Part shown: in pieces, positions 42,828 through 50,149 of the stretch
Layout: each line of letters opens with the position of its first letter
How positions within the stretch are numbered: position 1 is the stretch's first letter
NCBI RefSeq assembly: GCF_000829375.1
Contig: NZ_AP014624.1
Coordinates: forward strand, 3,534,001-3,598,000
DNA length: 64,000 bases
Source of the DNA: Chryseobacterium sp. StRB126
GTDB lineage: Bacteria > Bacteroidota > Bacteroidia > Flavobacteriales > Weeksellaceae
Direction of reading: 5' to 3'
Made by a program: the position numbers and the translations under genes
The notes under the pieces: generated by a model
Told to the model about the DNA's origin: nothing
The model's input: the letters and a program-made list of their open reading frames with translations, nothing else
The model's database searches: none

Positions 42828-44255
42828 TTATAATACTAATGCCAGATTATTATCTTTGGTCCCGTCATTATTGGATGCATTTTTAGAAGCTCCAATCCAT
42901 TCTTCTTTATTCAATACAAATTTAAAAGAATAGGGCTTTCCTTTTTCAAATTGAGAGACAGGAACCTCCAATTCATAAAGGTTTTTATCTTTTTTTACCA
43001 TCTGATATTCTTTATTTTCAGCATCCCAATTGTTGAAACTCCCTGCTACAGCGACAGTATTAATAAGGTTTCCGTTCAGGTTTTTCGGATGGATGTAAGA
43101 AAAAACGATTTTATCTCCCTTTACGGAATACCCATACACCTGCTTTTTATCTGAAGTTGAAATAAGATCGGCTACTAAACTGTCCGTCCCGTTATAAAGT
43201 GCAGTAAATGTTTCGGGTCCATTGATGTTAACGATCATGCAGATCCCGATATTCAGCTCAGGAAATACGGTAAATAAGGTATTTATTCCATAGGATCCAC
43301 CATGTTTAAATCCTCTTTTACCATGTTCCGTAATCCAATATTTATCCCAAAAATATCCATACCAATCTTCTTTGCTATGGTTAATATTTCTTTGAGATTC
43401 CTGTACTATTTTATTTTTTGGATCCAGCTCTTCTTTTAAAAATTTCACCATATCTCCCATTGTAGATTCGGTTTTTGAACCTCCGGATCCCCATAAAAGA
43501 CTTTTTGAAACCGGCATCAGACGATAATTTTCATGATATCCATTGGCCTGAGCTTCATCTTTTCCGAGTTCCAGTTTGGTATGATTCATCCCATTTTTTG
43601 AAAAGATATTTTCTTTCAAAAGGGTTTCATAGCTTTTTCCGTAAATATTTTCGAGTATAAGTCCAGCTAACTCCAGACTTAAATTACTGTATTTATATTC
43701 TTTTCCCGGCTCCATGCTTAATTTCACAGTGCCCAGATCTTTTTTAAAATCTTCCTTGGTATATCCTTCGTTGAGCTTCTCGTAAAGAAAAGGAGTCTCA
43801 TCTGTCATGTTTTTTCTTAATTCATCATCGTTGGGAAAGTTTCTAGGCAACGCTGTTTCATAAGAAATCAGATTCCTTACTTTTATCGGAACTCCATTAT
43901 ATTCTAAGTTTGGGTAAGATCCTTTCAGATATTTACGTACATCATCATCAAGACTTACCTTCCCTTCCAGAACTGCCTGAGCCAATAGTTGCCCTGTAAA
44001 AAGCTTGGTAACAGAAGCTATGGCAAAGTATGTATTATTATTGGCTTTATTGCCTTTTCCTTTGTCTATTTCACCAAAATGCTTGGTATACACTTTCCCG
44101 TCTTTGATAAGTCCAACAGACACTGAATATGCTTTGGATTCTTTAGCCACTTTCTGAGCTGCTGCATCTATAATTGAATACACTGTTTTCTCACTTTGTG
44201 CATGGTTTTTCACAAATACCAAGGCAAAAATACATATGAGTAGATTTTTTCTCAT
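42828..44255 (-). CDS. Exported serine hydrolase (class C beta-lactamase fold) with glycogen-binding-like C-terminal domain
   Basis: A 475-residue exported protein (signal peptide to about 20, KNHAQ). The serine beta-lactamase/penicillin-binding fold shows SxxK as Ser81-Val-Thr-Lys84 in IASVTKLF, YSN at 189-191 in YKYSNLS, and HGG near 316 in FKHGGSYG. From about 385 a separate domain with VAVAGSFNNWDAENKEY and YSFKFVLNKEEWIG matches AMPK/CBM48-type glycogen-binding domains. Role probably cell-wall peptide or ester hydrolysis; the domain pairing is unusual. It starts 5 bases after the WG-repeat gene stop. Confidence 0.88.
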   Translation of the reverse strand: MRKNLLICIFALVFVKNHAQSEKTVYSIIDAAAQKVAKESKAYSVSVGLIKDGKVYTKHFGEIDKGKGNKANNNTYFAIASVTKLFTGQLLAQAVLEGKVSLDDDVRKYLKGSYPNLEYNGVPIKVRNLISYETALPRNFPNDDELRKNMTDETPFLYEKLNEGYTKEDFKKDLGTVKLSMEPGKEYKYSNLSLELAGLILENIYGKSYETLLKENIFSKNGMNHTKLELGKDEAQANGYHENYRLMPVSKSLLWGSGGSKTESTMGDMVKFLKEELDPKNKIVQESQRNINHSKEDWYGYFWDKYWITEHGKRGFKHGGSYGINTLFTVFPELNIGICMIVNINGPETFTALYNGTDSLVADLISTSDKKQVYGYSVKGDKIVFSYIHPKNLNGNLINTVAVAGSFNNWDAENKEYQMVKKDKNLYELEVPVSQFEKGKPYSFKFVLNKEEWIGASKNASNNDGTKDNNLALVL

Positions 44256-44260
44256 GAGGT

Positions 44261-45235
44261 TTAATTCTGGTTATCTTTGAATTTATTCGGGTTATCAGGA
44301 TGTACTTTTTGAAATTGTTTGGCTTCTTCTATTTCATTTTTCAGCCATTCTCCAAAAGGAACTTTTTTCTCATTATAATCTCTTATCGTGTAAAATGTCT
44401 TCCCATCTTCTGAAACTAAGAATTTAAAACGGTTGAGCATTCCCAAATCGTTTTTCGTGTAATCATAGGTATTTACCTGATAATAAGGGAAATTTTCTTT
44501 TGGCCTTTCTACTATTTCAAAAAACAATTTCTTTTCTTTTTCAGGGATCTTATTGTAAACATTTACATAATAAAGATCTGACAGCAGTTTATTCTGCTTT
44601 TCAAAAAACTGAAGAATATTGTTCTCTTTTTCGTTGTATTGAAAAGGATATGGATAATATTTTCCAACAATTTTCACATCTTTATCAGAATATTTGGTAA
44701 GTGGTTGAACTATTTCTCCTTTGATATTGATCATTCCCCATTTCTCACCAGGTACTTTTATATACCCGTCATCATCGTTCCTTTTACATCCATCACAAAA
44801 TGAAGCATATCCATACGTAAAATGGTCAACAAAATCATGTTGGGGTTCAATAACTGTTTTTCCGTTTCTATCCACAAAACCTATCTTTCCGTTTTTAACG
44901 AAGCGTCTTACCCCTTCTACAAAATAATCTGGGCCATTGTCATACAGAAATGGTGTGTACAGAAAGTTTCCTTTTCGGTCATAAACATATCCCCAGGTGT
45001 GCTTCTGAGGTTTCTCATCTTTTTTCTCGCCGTCAAAGAGAATGGTTTCTCCCTCTACCAGATCACCATCTTTAAGGTCTGAGTAAATTTTAAATTGTGC
45101 AGGAATGATAATACTTCCTTTGTCGTTTTTCACCCCTACTAAGGATTCTTTGGTTTTAAAATATCTTAAAACTTCCTTCTCCTGAGAGAAAGCAAGTACA
45201 GGGATTATTGAAATGAGTAAAAGGACTTTGTTCAT
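44261..45235 (-). CDS. Exported WG-repeat protein
   Basis: A 324-residue protein with a signal peptide (LISIIPVLAFSQ). WG-type repeats are visible, for example TWGYVYDRKGNFLYTPF, KIGFVDRNGKTVIEPQHDF and KWGMINIKGEIVQPL. WG repeats form beta-rich scaffolds in many Bacteroidota envelope proteins; the partner is unknown. It is cotranscribed with the serine hydrolase, separated by 5 bases, and a terminator separates it from purB. Confidence 0.87.
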   Translation of the reverse strand: MNKVLLLISIIPVLAFSQEKEVLRYFKTKESLVGVKNDKGSIIIPAQFKIYSDLKDGDLVEGETILFDGEKKDEKPQKHTWGYVYDRKGNFLYTPFLYDNGPDYFVEGVRRFVKNGKIGFVDRNGKTVIEPQHDFVDHFTYGYASFCDGCKRNDDDGYIKVPGEKWGMINIKGEIVQPLTKYSDKDVKIVGKYYPYPFQYNEKENNILQFFEKQNKLLSDLYYVNVYNKIPEKEKKLFFEIVERPKENFPYYQVNTYDYTKNDLGMLNRFKFLVSEDGKTFYTIRDYNEKKVPFGEWLKNEIEEAKQFQKVHPDNPNKFKDNQN

Positions 45236-45252
45236 GGTTGGGTTTAAAATAA

Positions 45253-45279
45253 AATATGCAGCCCAAAAGGCTGCATATT
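45253..45279 (-). terminator. Rho-independent terminator of purB
   Basis: Bottom-strand stem AATATGCAGCC, loop TTTTG, GGCTGCATATT, then TTATTTT. It lies just past the purB stop and 18 bases before the ATG of the WG-repeat gene, so that gene's promoter must overlap the hairpin region or readthrough must occur. Confidence 0.88.
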
Positions 45280-45282
45280 GTT

Positions 45283-46710
45283 TTATACTTTAAGATCAGC
45301 TTCTAATCCTATCAAATCTTTATTCTGGTCTATAATCGGCAGCACTTCGTTCTTGACAAATTCTTCTGTCTGAATCGGTGCGAACCCAATAAAGTTCTTC
45401 GGATCTAAAACTTCTTTTAATTTTGATTTATCTAATTTTAAAGAATCATCGTTTAAGATTCTTTCGATCAGATCATTTTCTTTTCCTTCTTCCTTCACTT
45501 TCTTGGAAGCTTCCATAGAATGAACTCTGATTACTTCGTGAATTTCCTGACGGTCACCACCTGCTTTCACTTCTTCCATGATGATATATTCTGTTGCCAT
45601 GAAAGGAAGTTCTTCTTCAATATGCTTGTTGATTCTGTTCGGATACACCACGATTCCGTTCATGATATTGTTCCAGATCAATAGGATCGCATCAACAGCT
45701 AAGAAAGCCTGAGGAATAGTTAGTCTCTTATTGGCAGAGTCATCTAATGTTCTTTCAAACCATTGTGTAGATGCTACCATTGCAGAACTCGTCGTTAAAG
45801 ACATTACATATTTTGCCAATGCCCCGATTCTTTCACTTCTCATTGGGTTACGCTTGTACGCCATTGCGGATGAACCGATCTGGTTTTTCTCGAATGGTTC
45901 TTCAATTTCCTTAAGGTTTTGAAGTAAACGTAAATCGTTAGTGAATTTGTGAGCAGATTGAGCGATATTTCCTAATAATGCTACTACTTTAGCATCAATT
46001 TTTCTGTCGTAAGTCTGTCCTGAAACTCCAAAAACTTTTTCGAATCCGAATCTTTTTGAAAGTTCTTTATCTAAGTGTTTTACTTTAGAATAATCTCCGT
46101 TGAACAGTTCAAGGAAACTTGCCGCAGTTCCTGTAGTTCCTTTTACTCCTCTGAAACGAAGGGTTTCAAGGAAGAAATCCAATTCTTCAATATCAAGAAC
46201 CAAACTCTGTAACCAAAGGGTTGCTCTTTTTCCTACTGTAGTTAACTGTGCCGGTTGGAAGTGTGTAAATCCTAATGTTGGAAGGTCTTTGTACTGAATC
46301 GCAAAGTCAGCTAAGTTTTTCATTACGTTCACCAACTTTTTCTTCAGGATTAAAAGTCCGTCACGGATCTGAATTAAGTCTGTATTGTCTCCTACAAAAG
46401 CTGAAGTTGCTCCCAAGTGAATAATTCCTTTTGCTGAAGGCGCCACATCTCCATAGGTGTGAACGTGAGCCATTACATCGTGACGGAATTTTTTTTCGTA
46501 TTCTGCTGCTTTATCGAAGTCGATATTTTCAGCATTAGCTTTTAATTCAGCGATTTGCTCGTCTGTAATTTCCAGCCCTAAGTCTTTTTCGATCTCTGCT
46601 AAAGCGATCCAAAGTTTTCTCCAGGTACGGAATTTGTTATTATGTGAGAAATTAAACAACATTTCTTCACTGGAATAGCGCTCTTCCAATGGATTTTTGT
46701 AGGAATTCAT
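45283..46710 (-). CDS. purB: Adenylosuccinate lyase
   Basis: A 475-residue cytoplasmic enzyme of the fumarase/aspartase superfamily that acts twice in purine synthesis, cleaving SAICAR and adenylosuccinate with release of fumarate. Family signatures are the TSAFVGDNTDL block, LGFTHFQPAQLTTVGKRA and the flexible signature loop IGSSAMAYKRNPMRSERI. Length is normal. purL is on the same strand about 2.6 kb further on, but separated by a terminator. Confidence 0.97.
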   Translation of the reverse strand: MNSYKNPLEERYSSEEMLFNFSHNNKFRTWRKLWIALAEIEKDLGLEITDEQIAELKANAENIDFDKAAEYEKKFRHDVMAHVHTYGDVAPSAKGIIHLGATSAFVGDNTDLIQIRDGLLILKKKLVNVMKNLADFAIQYKDLPTLGFTHFQPAQLTTVGKRATLWLQSLVLDIEELDFFLETLRFRGVKGTTGTAASFLELFNGDYSKVKHLDKELSKRFGFEKVFGVSGQTYDRKIDAKVVALLGNIAQSAHKFTNDLRLLQNLKEIEEPFEKNQIGSSAMAYKRNPMRSERIGALAKYVMSLTTSSAMVASTQWFERTLDDSANKRLTIPQAFLAVDAILLIWNNIMNGIVVYPNRINKHIEEELPFMATEYIIMEEVKAGGDRQEIHEVIRVHSMEASKKVKEEGKENDLIERILNDDSLKLDKSKLKEVLDPKNFIGFAPIQTEEFVKNEVLPIIDQNKDLIGLEADLKV

Positions 46711-46906
46711 TCGTTCTTTTACTTTTTAGATGTACAAAAATACGGTTTTTCAGTGAGAGATGAAAATTCTGGTTTTATGATTTTTGTAGTCGTAGTTTGT
46801 AGAGAATTTTGAGGAGTTTTCCCTTAGCATTCTATTGGGTTCGTGTTTTGTAGTTCTATATTAACATCTGCATCAATAAACGTAATATTTTTTTGAATTT
46901 TATCAG

Positions 46907-46932
46907 CTCAAAGTCGGGAGACTTTGCGCAGC
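46907..46932 (-). repeat. Short hairpin repeat CTCAAAGTC/GACTTTGCGCAGC, copy 1
   Basis: CTCAAAGTC, a short loop, then GACTTTGCGCAGC. It lies 12 bases past the stop of the 124-residue membrane protein gene. The same motif occurs at 50116-50140, past the likely RHS immunity gene. Confidence 0.6.
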
Positions 46933-46944
46933 AAGTTTTTTAGT

Positions 46945-47319
46945 CTATTTTAAAAACCCATTTGTTCTTGCTTCTTCAAAATAATTATTCTTTATTATAC
47001 TGTCTTTTCTGAAAATATATTCAATAGAATCACCTTTACTTTTTGAAACAGAATCACCTATTTGATATGGAAATTCTAAAATTTTTTGAGTTCCGTTAGA
47101 ATATTTAACATAAGGAAAATTATGCTCTTTTTTATTATTGTAAATATCAATTACTCTTGTATATCTTTCAATAGATAATAATTGTTGTTTTACAAGTTCA
47201 TTTGAATTTATAATGAGATATAATATTGTAAGTACAAAAATACTTACAAAAAAGACTACAAATATTTTAATAATTCTTTTACTGGTTTTATCGATTTCTA
47301 TTCCTAAATAATTCTCCAT
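46945..47319 (-). CDS. Single-span membrane protein of unknown function
   Basis: A 124-residue protein with one strong membrane helix (IFVVFFVSIFVLTILYLII, about residues 19-37) and an exposed C-terminal domain. I do not recognise a family. Its position in the RHS island and the shared 3' hairpin repeat with the gene at 50150 make an orphan immunity or accessory protein possible, but this is inference. Confidence 0.65.
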   Translation of the reverse strand: MENYLGIEIDKTSKRIIKIFVVFFVSIFVLTILYLIINSNELVKQQLLSIERYTRVIDIYNNKKEHNFPYVKYSNGTQKILEFPYQIGDSVSKSKGDSIEYIFRKDSIIKNNYFEEARTNGFLK

Positions 47320-47525
47320 GAACCCAATTTTTAGAAGCTATTCTCTTGCCAATGCTAGCTTTTAGCTCGTATCATTCTAAAGTGTCTCTGTAAATTTACA
47401 TTTATTTATAAAATCTAATTGTTTTTTCAATAGATAGTGATTTTATTTAAACTTTTTTAATAAATTCGTTGCAAGCGGACCTCGAAAAGCTTACAGAGTA
47501 GAGTAACCAAAAACAAATTAAATGT

Positions 47526-47675
47526 ATGAAAAATTTAAAAAAACTAACAAAGACCGATTTAAAAACAATCTCCGGCGGATGGGTTCCACAACCGGGACAA
47601 AGCTGTCCAAGCGGAACTTGTCAATACCGCGAAAATGGAGCCTGCAGAAACTATGATCCTGAAAAATGTATTTAA
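47526..47675 (+). CDS. Double-glycine leader peptide, bacteriocin-like
   Basis: A 49-residue peptide with the leader MKNLKKLTKTDLKTISGG, cleavable after the Gly-Gly by a C39-type peptidase/ABC exporter. The 31-residue core has four cysteines and starts WVPQPGQSC. This leader type is known from Chryseobacterium bacteriocin-like proteins. Export would release the core, possibly with two disulfides. No transporter or modification gene is adjacent. The stop codon runs into the stem of a strong terminator, so the gene is a complete small unit. Confidence 0.82.
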   Translation: MKNLKKLTKTDLKTISGGWVPQPGQSCPSGTCQYRENGACRNYDPEKCI

Positions 47676-47712
47676 AAGATAAGCCTGACTGATGTCAGGC
47701 TTATCTTTTATT
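47674..47712 (+). terminator. Strong terminator of the GG-leader peptide gene
   Basis: Perfect 16-bp stem (47674-47689 with 47694-47709), loop TGAT. The stem begins inside the stop codon. Confidence 0.93.
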
Positions 47713-47783
47713 ATCAATTTTTATAAATAATAGGAAGCTCTTACATTGATAGGATAAACTTGCAAACGAGCAAAGAACTTATA

Positions 47784-47969
47784 TTAAGCATTCCCATCCG
47801 GATTTATAAAGTTAACAGGATTATTAAATGCATAATTATAAGGTGAGTGTCTCCTCATTATCTCTGCAGCGGCATCTACAACTCCCCATCTTCCCAGATC
47901 AGGCATATACATCCTTGCCCCATAATCATACATTCCTGTCTCTTGCAACTCCTTCCCGTTGTACTTGTA
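47784..47969 (-). pseudogene. RHS core C-terminal remnant
   Basis: Translates as [20 protein letters not shown] continuing through DLGRWGVVD to [13 protein letters not shown] and a stop. This is the conserved end of the RHS core, nearly identical to residues around 890-940 of the intact RHS protein at 50743-54261 up to the DPLAEK position, then divergent. Everything upstream has been replaced by non-coding DNA with stops in frame. It marks a former second RHS gene or an orphan tip cassette. Confidence 0.88.
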
Positions 47970-48234
47970 GTTCTACAACTCCGCTCAACTTTTCAGGATT
48001 TGCCTACTCAACCTTTTCTCGTGCGAGGCTTTACACTGTGATCGCCTACTCTTGCTCGCTTAAGTAAATATAATTTTTCTTTTTCAATTGAAAAAAATAA
48101 TTAATGTCAAAAATAGTAGTGAAAGTTTAGCAGGCAATGTTTTTATTTGCTTTTTTATGTGGTTATAAAAACAAAAATTTAAAATCTCTTGTCAAAATCA
48201 TTTAATACATCTATTTTTTTGTAAAACATGATAT

Positions 48235-48242
48235 TATATTTG
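48235..48242 (+). promoter_or_regulatory. -7 promoter box of the small membrane peptide
   Basis: TATATTTG, a perfect TAnnTTTG match, with only four bases between it and the ATG at 48247. The transcript would be leaderless or nearly so. Confidence 0.5.
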
Positions 48243-48246
48243 TCCC

Positions 48247-48360
48247 ATGAACGAAGGAATAACACTTTTCGCCCTGCTTTTTCTAATTATTGTAGCAATG
48301 ACCACTTTGGTTATTGTTTCCAATAATGCTAGAAAAACAAAAAGTGACCGCGAACAATAG
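48247..48360 (+). CDS. Small single-span membrane peptide, candidate type I toxin
   Basis: A 37-residue peptide: short polar start MNEG, one hydrophobic helix of about 20 residues (ITLFALLFLIIVAMTTLVIV), then a charged tail ending KSDREQ. Size, layout and charged tail match type I toxins and holin-like toxic peptides in Gram-positive bacteria. It has its own -7 box, a terminator after it, and an inverted repeat spanning its stop codon, overlapped by a convergent promoter on the other strand. No sequence family is claimed; a small structural or regulatory membrane protein is the alternative. Confidence 0.55.
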   Translation: MNEGITLFALLFLIIVAMTTLVIVSNNARKTKSDREQ

Positions 48361-48421
48361 TAGAGCAATCACTTTCTTTCAATTTAGTTTTCAGTAGTCC
48401 ACCCTGCCAGGTGGACTATTA
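48336..48421 (-). ncRNA. Candidate antisense RNA opposing the small membrane peptide
   Basis: A perfect -7 box on the bottom strand (48427-48434) would start an RNA at about 48421. It would begin with the stable 9-bp hairpin 48395-48418 and run across the 3' end of the peptide gene. On this strand AAAGTGA, a 21-base loop and TCACTTT are followed by TTGTTTTT, a weak terminator-like end near 48330-48340. Predicted length is about 85 bases. This is inferred from layout alone. Confidence 0.35.
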
Positions 48422-48425
48422 TTTT
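48395..48425 (+). terminator. Terminator of the small membrane peptide gene
   Basis: Perfect 9-bp stem TAGTCCACC, loop CTGCCA, complement, then TTATTTT. It starts 35 bases after the stop codon. Confidence 0.8.
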
Positions 48426-48426
48426 A

Positions 48427-48434
48427 CAAATATA
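48427..48434 (-). promoter_or_regulatory. Convergent -7 box, candidate antisense promoter
   Basis: TATATTTG on the bottom strand, the same octamer as the peptide's own promoter at 48235-48242. No TTG box at standard spacing. Confidence 0.4.
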
Positions 48435-48523
48435 TACTTTCTTTCGATTTGTTTTGTGGTTCCGGTGGTATTGTTGTCGCTGTTGTTGTAGATGTGAACT
48501 TGTGGGTAAAATTGGTGCAGCTT

Positions 48524-48577
48524 TTAGCCTTGGGTATAGCCCCGCTGTTTTCGTAAACTCTTTAGCTTTTCTATCAT
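48524..48577 (-). pseudogene. Truncated XRE-type regulator start
   Basis: Seventeen codons, MIEKLKSLRKQRGYTQG, then a stop. This is the first helix pair of a Cro/C1-type DNA-binding protein cut off after YTQ. A perfect -7 box lies upstream at 48597-48604. Codons after the stop remain open to about 48422 but show no HTH similarity. Confidence 0.55.
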
Positions 48578-48596
48578 GATTTTTTATTCATTACTA

Positions 48597-48604
48597 CAAA
48601 TATA
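48597..48604 (-). promoter_or_regulatory. -7 box ahead of the truncated XRE gene
   Basis: TATATTTG on the bottom strand, 19 bases before the ATG. Third use of the same octamer within 370 bases. Confidence 0.4.
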
Positions 48605-48660
48605 AAAAATTCAAACCTTTTATTCTATACCTAAGTATTATCCCAAAGATTTATTTCTAT

Positions 48661-48721
48661 TGTTCTGTTTTGTAAATGAAAACAGAACAAGAAAACCACC
48701 GCTTTGGTAGGTTTTCTTGTT
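48661..48721 (+). other. Two overlapping, mutually exclusive hairpins
   Basis: Hairpin A pairs 48661-48671 with 48679-48689 (11 bp, loop GTAAATG). Hairpin B pairs 48686-48697 with 48710-48721 (12 bp). They share 48686-48689, so only one can form fully. B is followed by TATTT-rich DNA. An 18-codon frame starts at 48676 inside loop A. The layout resembles an attenuator, although nothing but an IS lies downstream. Confidence 0.5.
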
Positions 48722-48813
48722 ATTTAAAATAATACAAACATGATGATTAGATATCGCTAACTTGTCTCGTCCTGAAAAAAGTTGACTATAAAATCATAAA
48801 AACAGTCACTCTT

Positions 48814-49176
48814 ATGGATTCAAAAAAAATAGCATTCCCTGTACAGGAATACAGCGAGGCTTTCAAAAGACAGGTTGTCTCCGAATATGAACGGGGATTA
48901 TTTACAAAATCGCAATTACAGACTCGATACAATATTCGTGGTAATTCATGTATTTCCAGATGGTTAATAAAATATGGTAACTTTACTTATGAAAAACAAC
49001 TAAGTAAAGGCAGACCTATGAAAGATCCCCAGAAACAAAAGATTAAGGAACTTGAAGCAGCTTTGTTGAAAAAGGAAGAAGAGCTCAAAGTATTTAATAA
49101 ATTTATAGAAATCGCAGAGCGTGAGCTAAAGATTGAAATTGTAAAAAAGTCTGGTTCCAATCAATCCAGGAAATAA
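48814..49176 (+). CDS. IS3 family transposase OrfA, copy 2
   Basis: A 120-residue helix-turn-helix protein differing from the copy-1 protein at a handful of residues (for instance ISRWL for ISSWL and EKQLSKG for ETKLSKG). The slippery A-AAA-AAG site is conserved in phase at 49143-49149, so OrfB should again be made by -1 frameshifting. Confidence 0.93.
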   Translation: MDSKKIAFPVQEYSEAFKRQVVSEYERGLFTKSQLQTRYNIRGNSCISRWLIKYGNFTYEKQLSKGRPMKDPQKQKIKELEAALLKKEEELKVFNKFIEIAERELKIEIVKKSGSNQSRK

Positions 49177-49214
49177 GGCCTCATACGAATTTTCCACTGC
49201 AAGATATCTGCCGA

Positions 49215-50066
49215 TTGTTTGGATATAGTAAGCAAGCTTATTATAAAAGGAAAAAACAACCTGATTCTAGAAATCATCAAGAAAGGATTATAGAATTGGT
49301 GTTATCAATTCGTAAAAAGATGCCTAAAATAGGGACTCGAAAACTTTACATCTTACTTAAGAATGATTTTGAAAAAGAAAGCCTTCAAGTAGGGAGAGAT
49401 CAGTTGTTTAAGATTTTAAGAGCCAATTATCTTTTAATCCCCAGAAGACATAGCTATTTTAAAACAACGAACTCCAGACATTGGATGAAGAAATACCCCA
49501 ATATCATCAAAGAGAAAGAGCTGGAATGTTCCGAGAAGGTATGGGTTGCAGATATTACCTATCTAAAAACGAAAGAGAGAAATTATTATCTCCATTTAAT
49601 TACTGATGCTTATTCAAAAAAAATTGTCGGCTATGAATTGAGTGATAATCTACAGACAAGTTCTACATTGAAAGCATTAAAACAAGCCATAAAGAATCGA
49701 GTCTACAAGCATTCTTTAATTCATCATTCAGATAGAGGTTTACAGTATTGTAGTAAAGAATATACTGAAATACTTAATAAAAGTGATATTCTCATTAGCA
49801 TGACCGAGAACTCGGATCCCTATGAAAATGCCATAGCGGAAAGAGTGAATGGTATTTTGAAATATGAGTTTGGATTGATTGATATATTTGAAGACTTTAA
49901 AAATCTCTCACAACAGCTTGATCAATCAATCTATTATTACAATAATTTAAGACCTCATTTTTCTTTGAATTATAATATTCCAAGCCAAGTGCACATGAAA
50001 AATAATGTAAAATTAAAAACATATAAAAAACAAAATCAGAATAGGAAAATTACTACTCTGATTTAA
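49215..50066 (+). CDS. IS3 family transposase OrfB, copy 2
   Basis: Catalytic integrase part of 283 residues from a TTG codon; the frame is open upstream to the slippery site in orfA. DDE residues are in VWVADITYL, HHSDRGLQY and DPYENAIAERVNG, all intact. Differences from copy 1 are spread along the gene, so the two copies have been separate for some time or arrived independently. Confidence 0.93.
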   Translation: MFGYSKQAYYKRKKQPDSRNHQERIIELVLSIRKKMPKIGTRKLYILLKNDFEKESLQVGRDQLFKILRANYLLIPRRHSYFKTTNSRHWMKKYPNIIKEKELECSEKVWVADITYLKTKERNYYLHLITDAYSKKIVGYELSDNLQTSSTLKALKQAIKNRVYKHSLIHHSDRGLQYCSKEYTEILNKSDILISMTENSDPYENAIAERVNGILKYEFGLIDIFEDFKNLSQQLDQSIYYYNNLRPHFSLNYNIPSQVHMKNNVKLKTYKKQNQNRKITTLI

Positions 50067-50115
50067 GTATATTTGAGTTATTAAACTAGTCAACCTTTTT
50101 CAGGACTAGTCACTA

Positions 50116-50140
50116 CTCAAAGTCACAGACTTTGCGCAGC
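50116..50140 (-). repeat. Short hairpin repeat, copy 2
   Basis: CTCAAAGTC, a short loop, GACTTTGCGCAGC, as at 46907. It lies between the IS right end (three bases away) and the stop of the 198-residue protein gene. Confidence 0.6.
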
Positions 50141-50149
50141 GGGGGAACA

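Larger units (their letters stand above)
48763..50112 (+). mobile_element. IS3 family insertion sequence, copy 2 (1350 bp)
   Basis: Same ends and length as copy 1 with scattered differences in both genes. Unlike copy 1, the bases flanking it do not form a matching 3-base duplication (left ...ACT, right CTA...). It sits between the toxin-like locus and the 3' end of the RHS operon. Confidence 0.93.

Noticed and set aside
48422..48523. Open codons after the stop of the truncated XRE gene as a second gene
   Set aside because: No start codon, Asn/Thr-rich composition and no recognisable domain.
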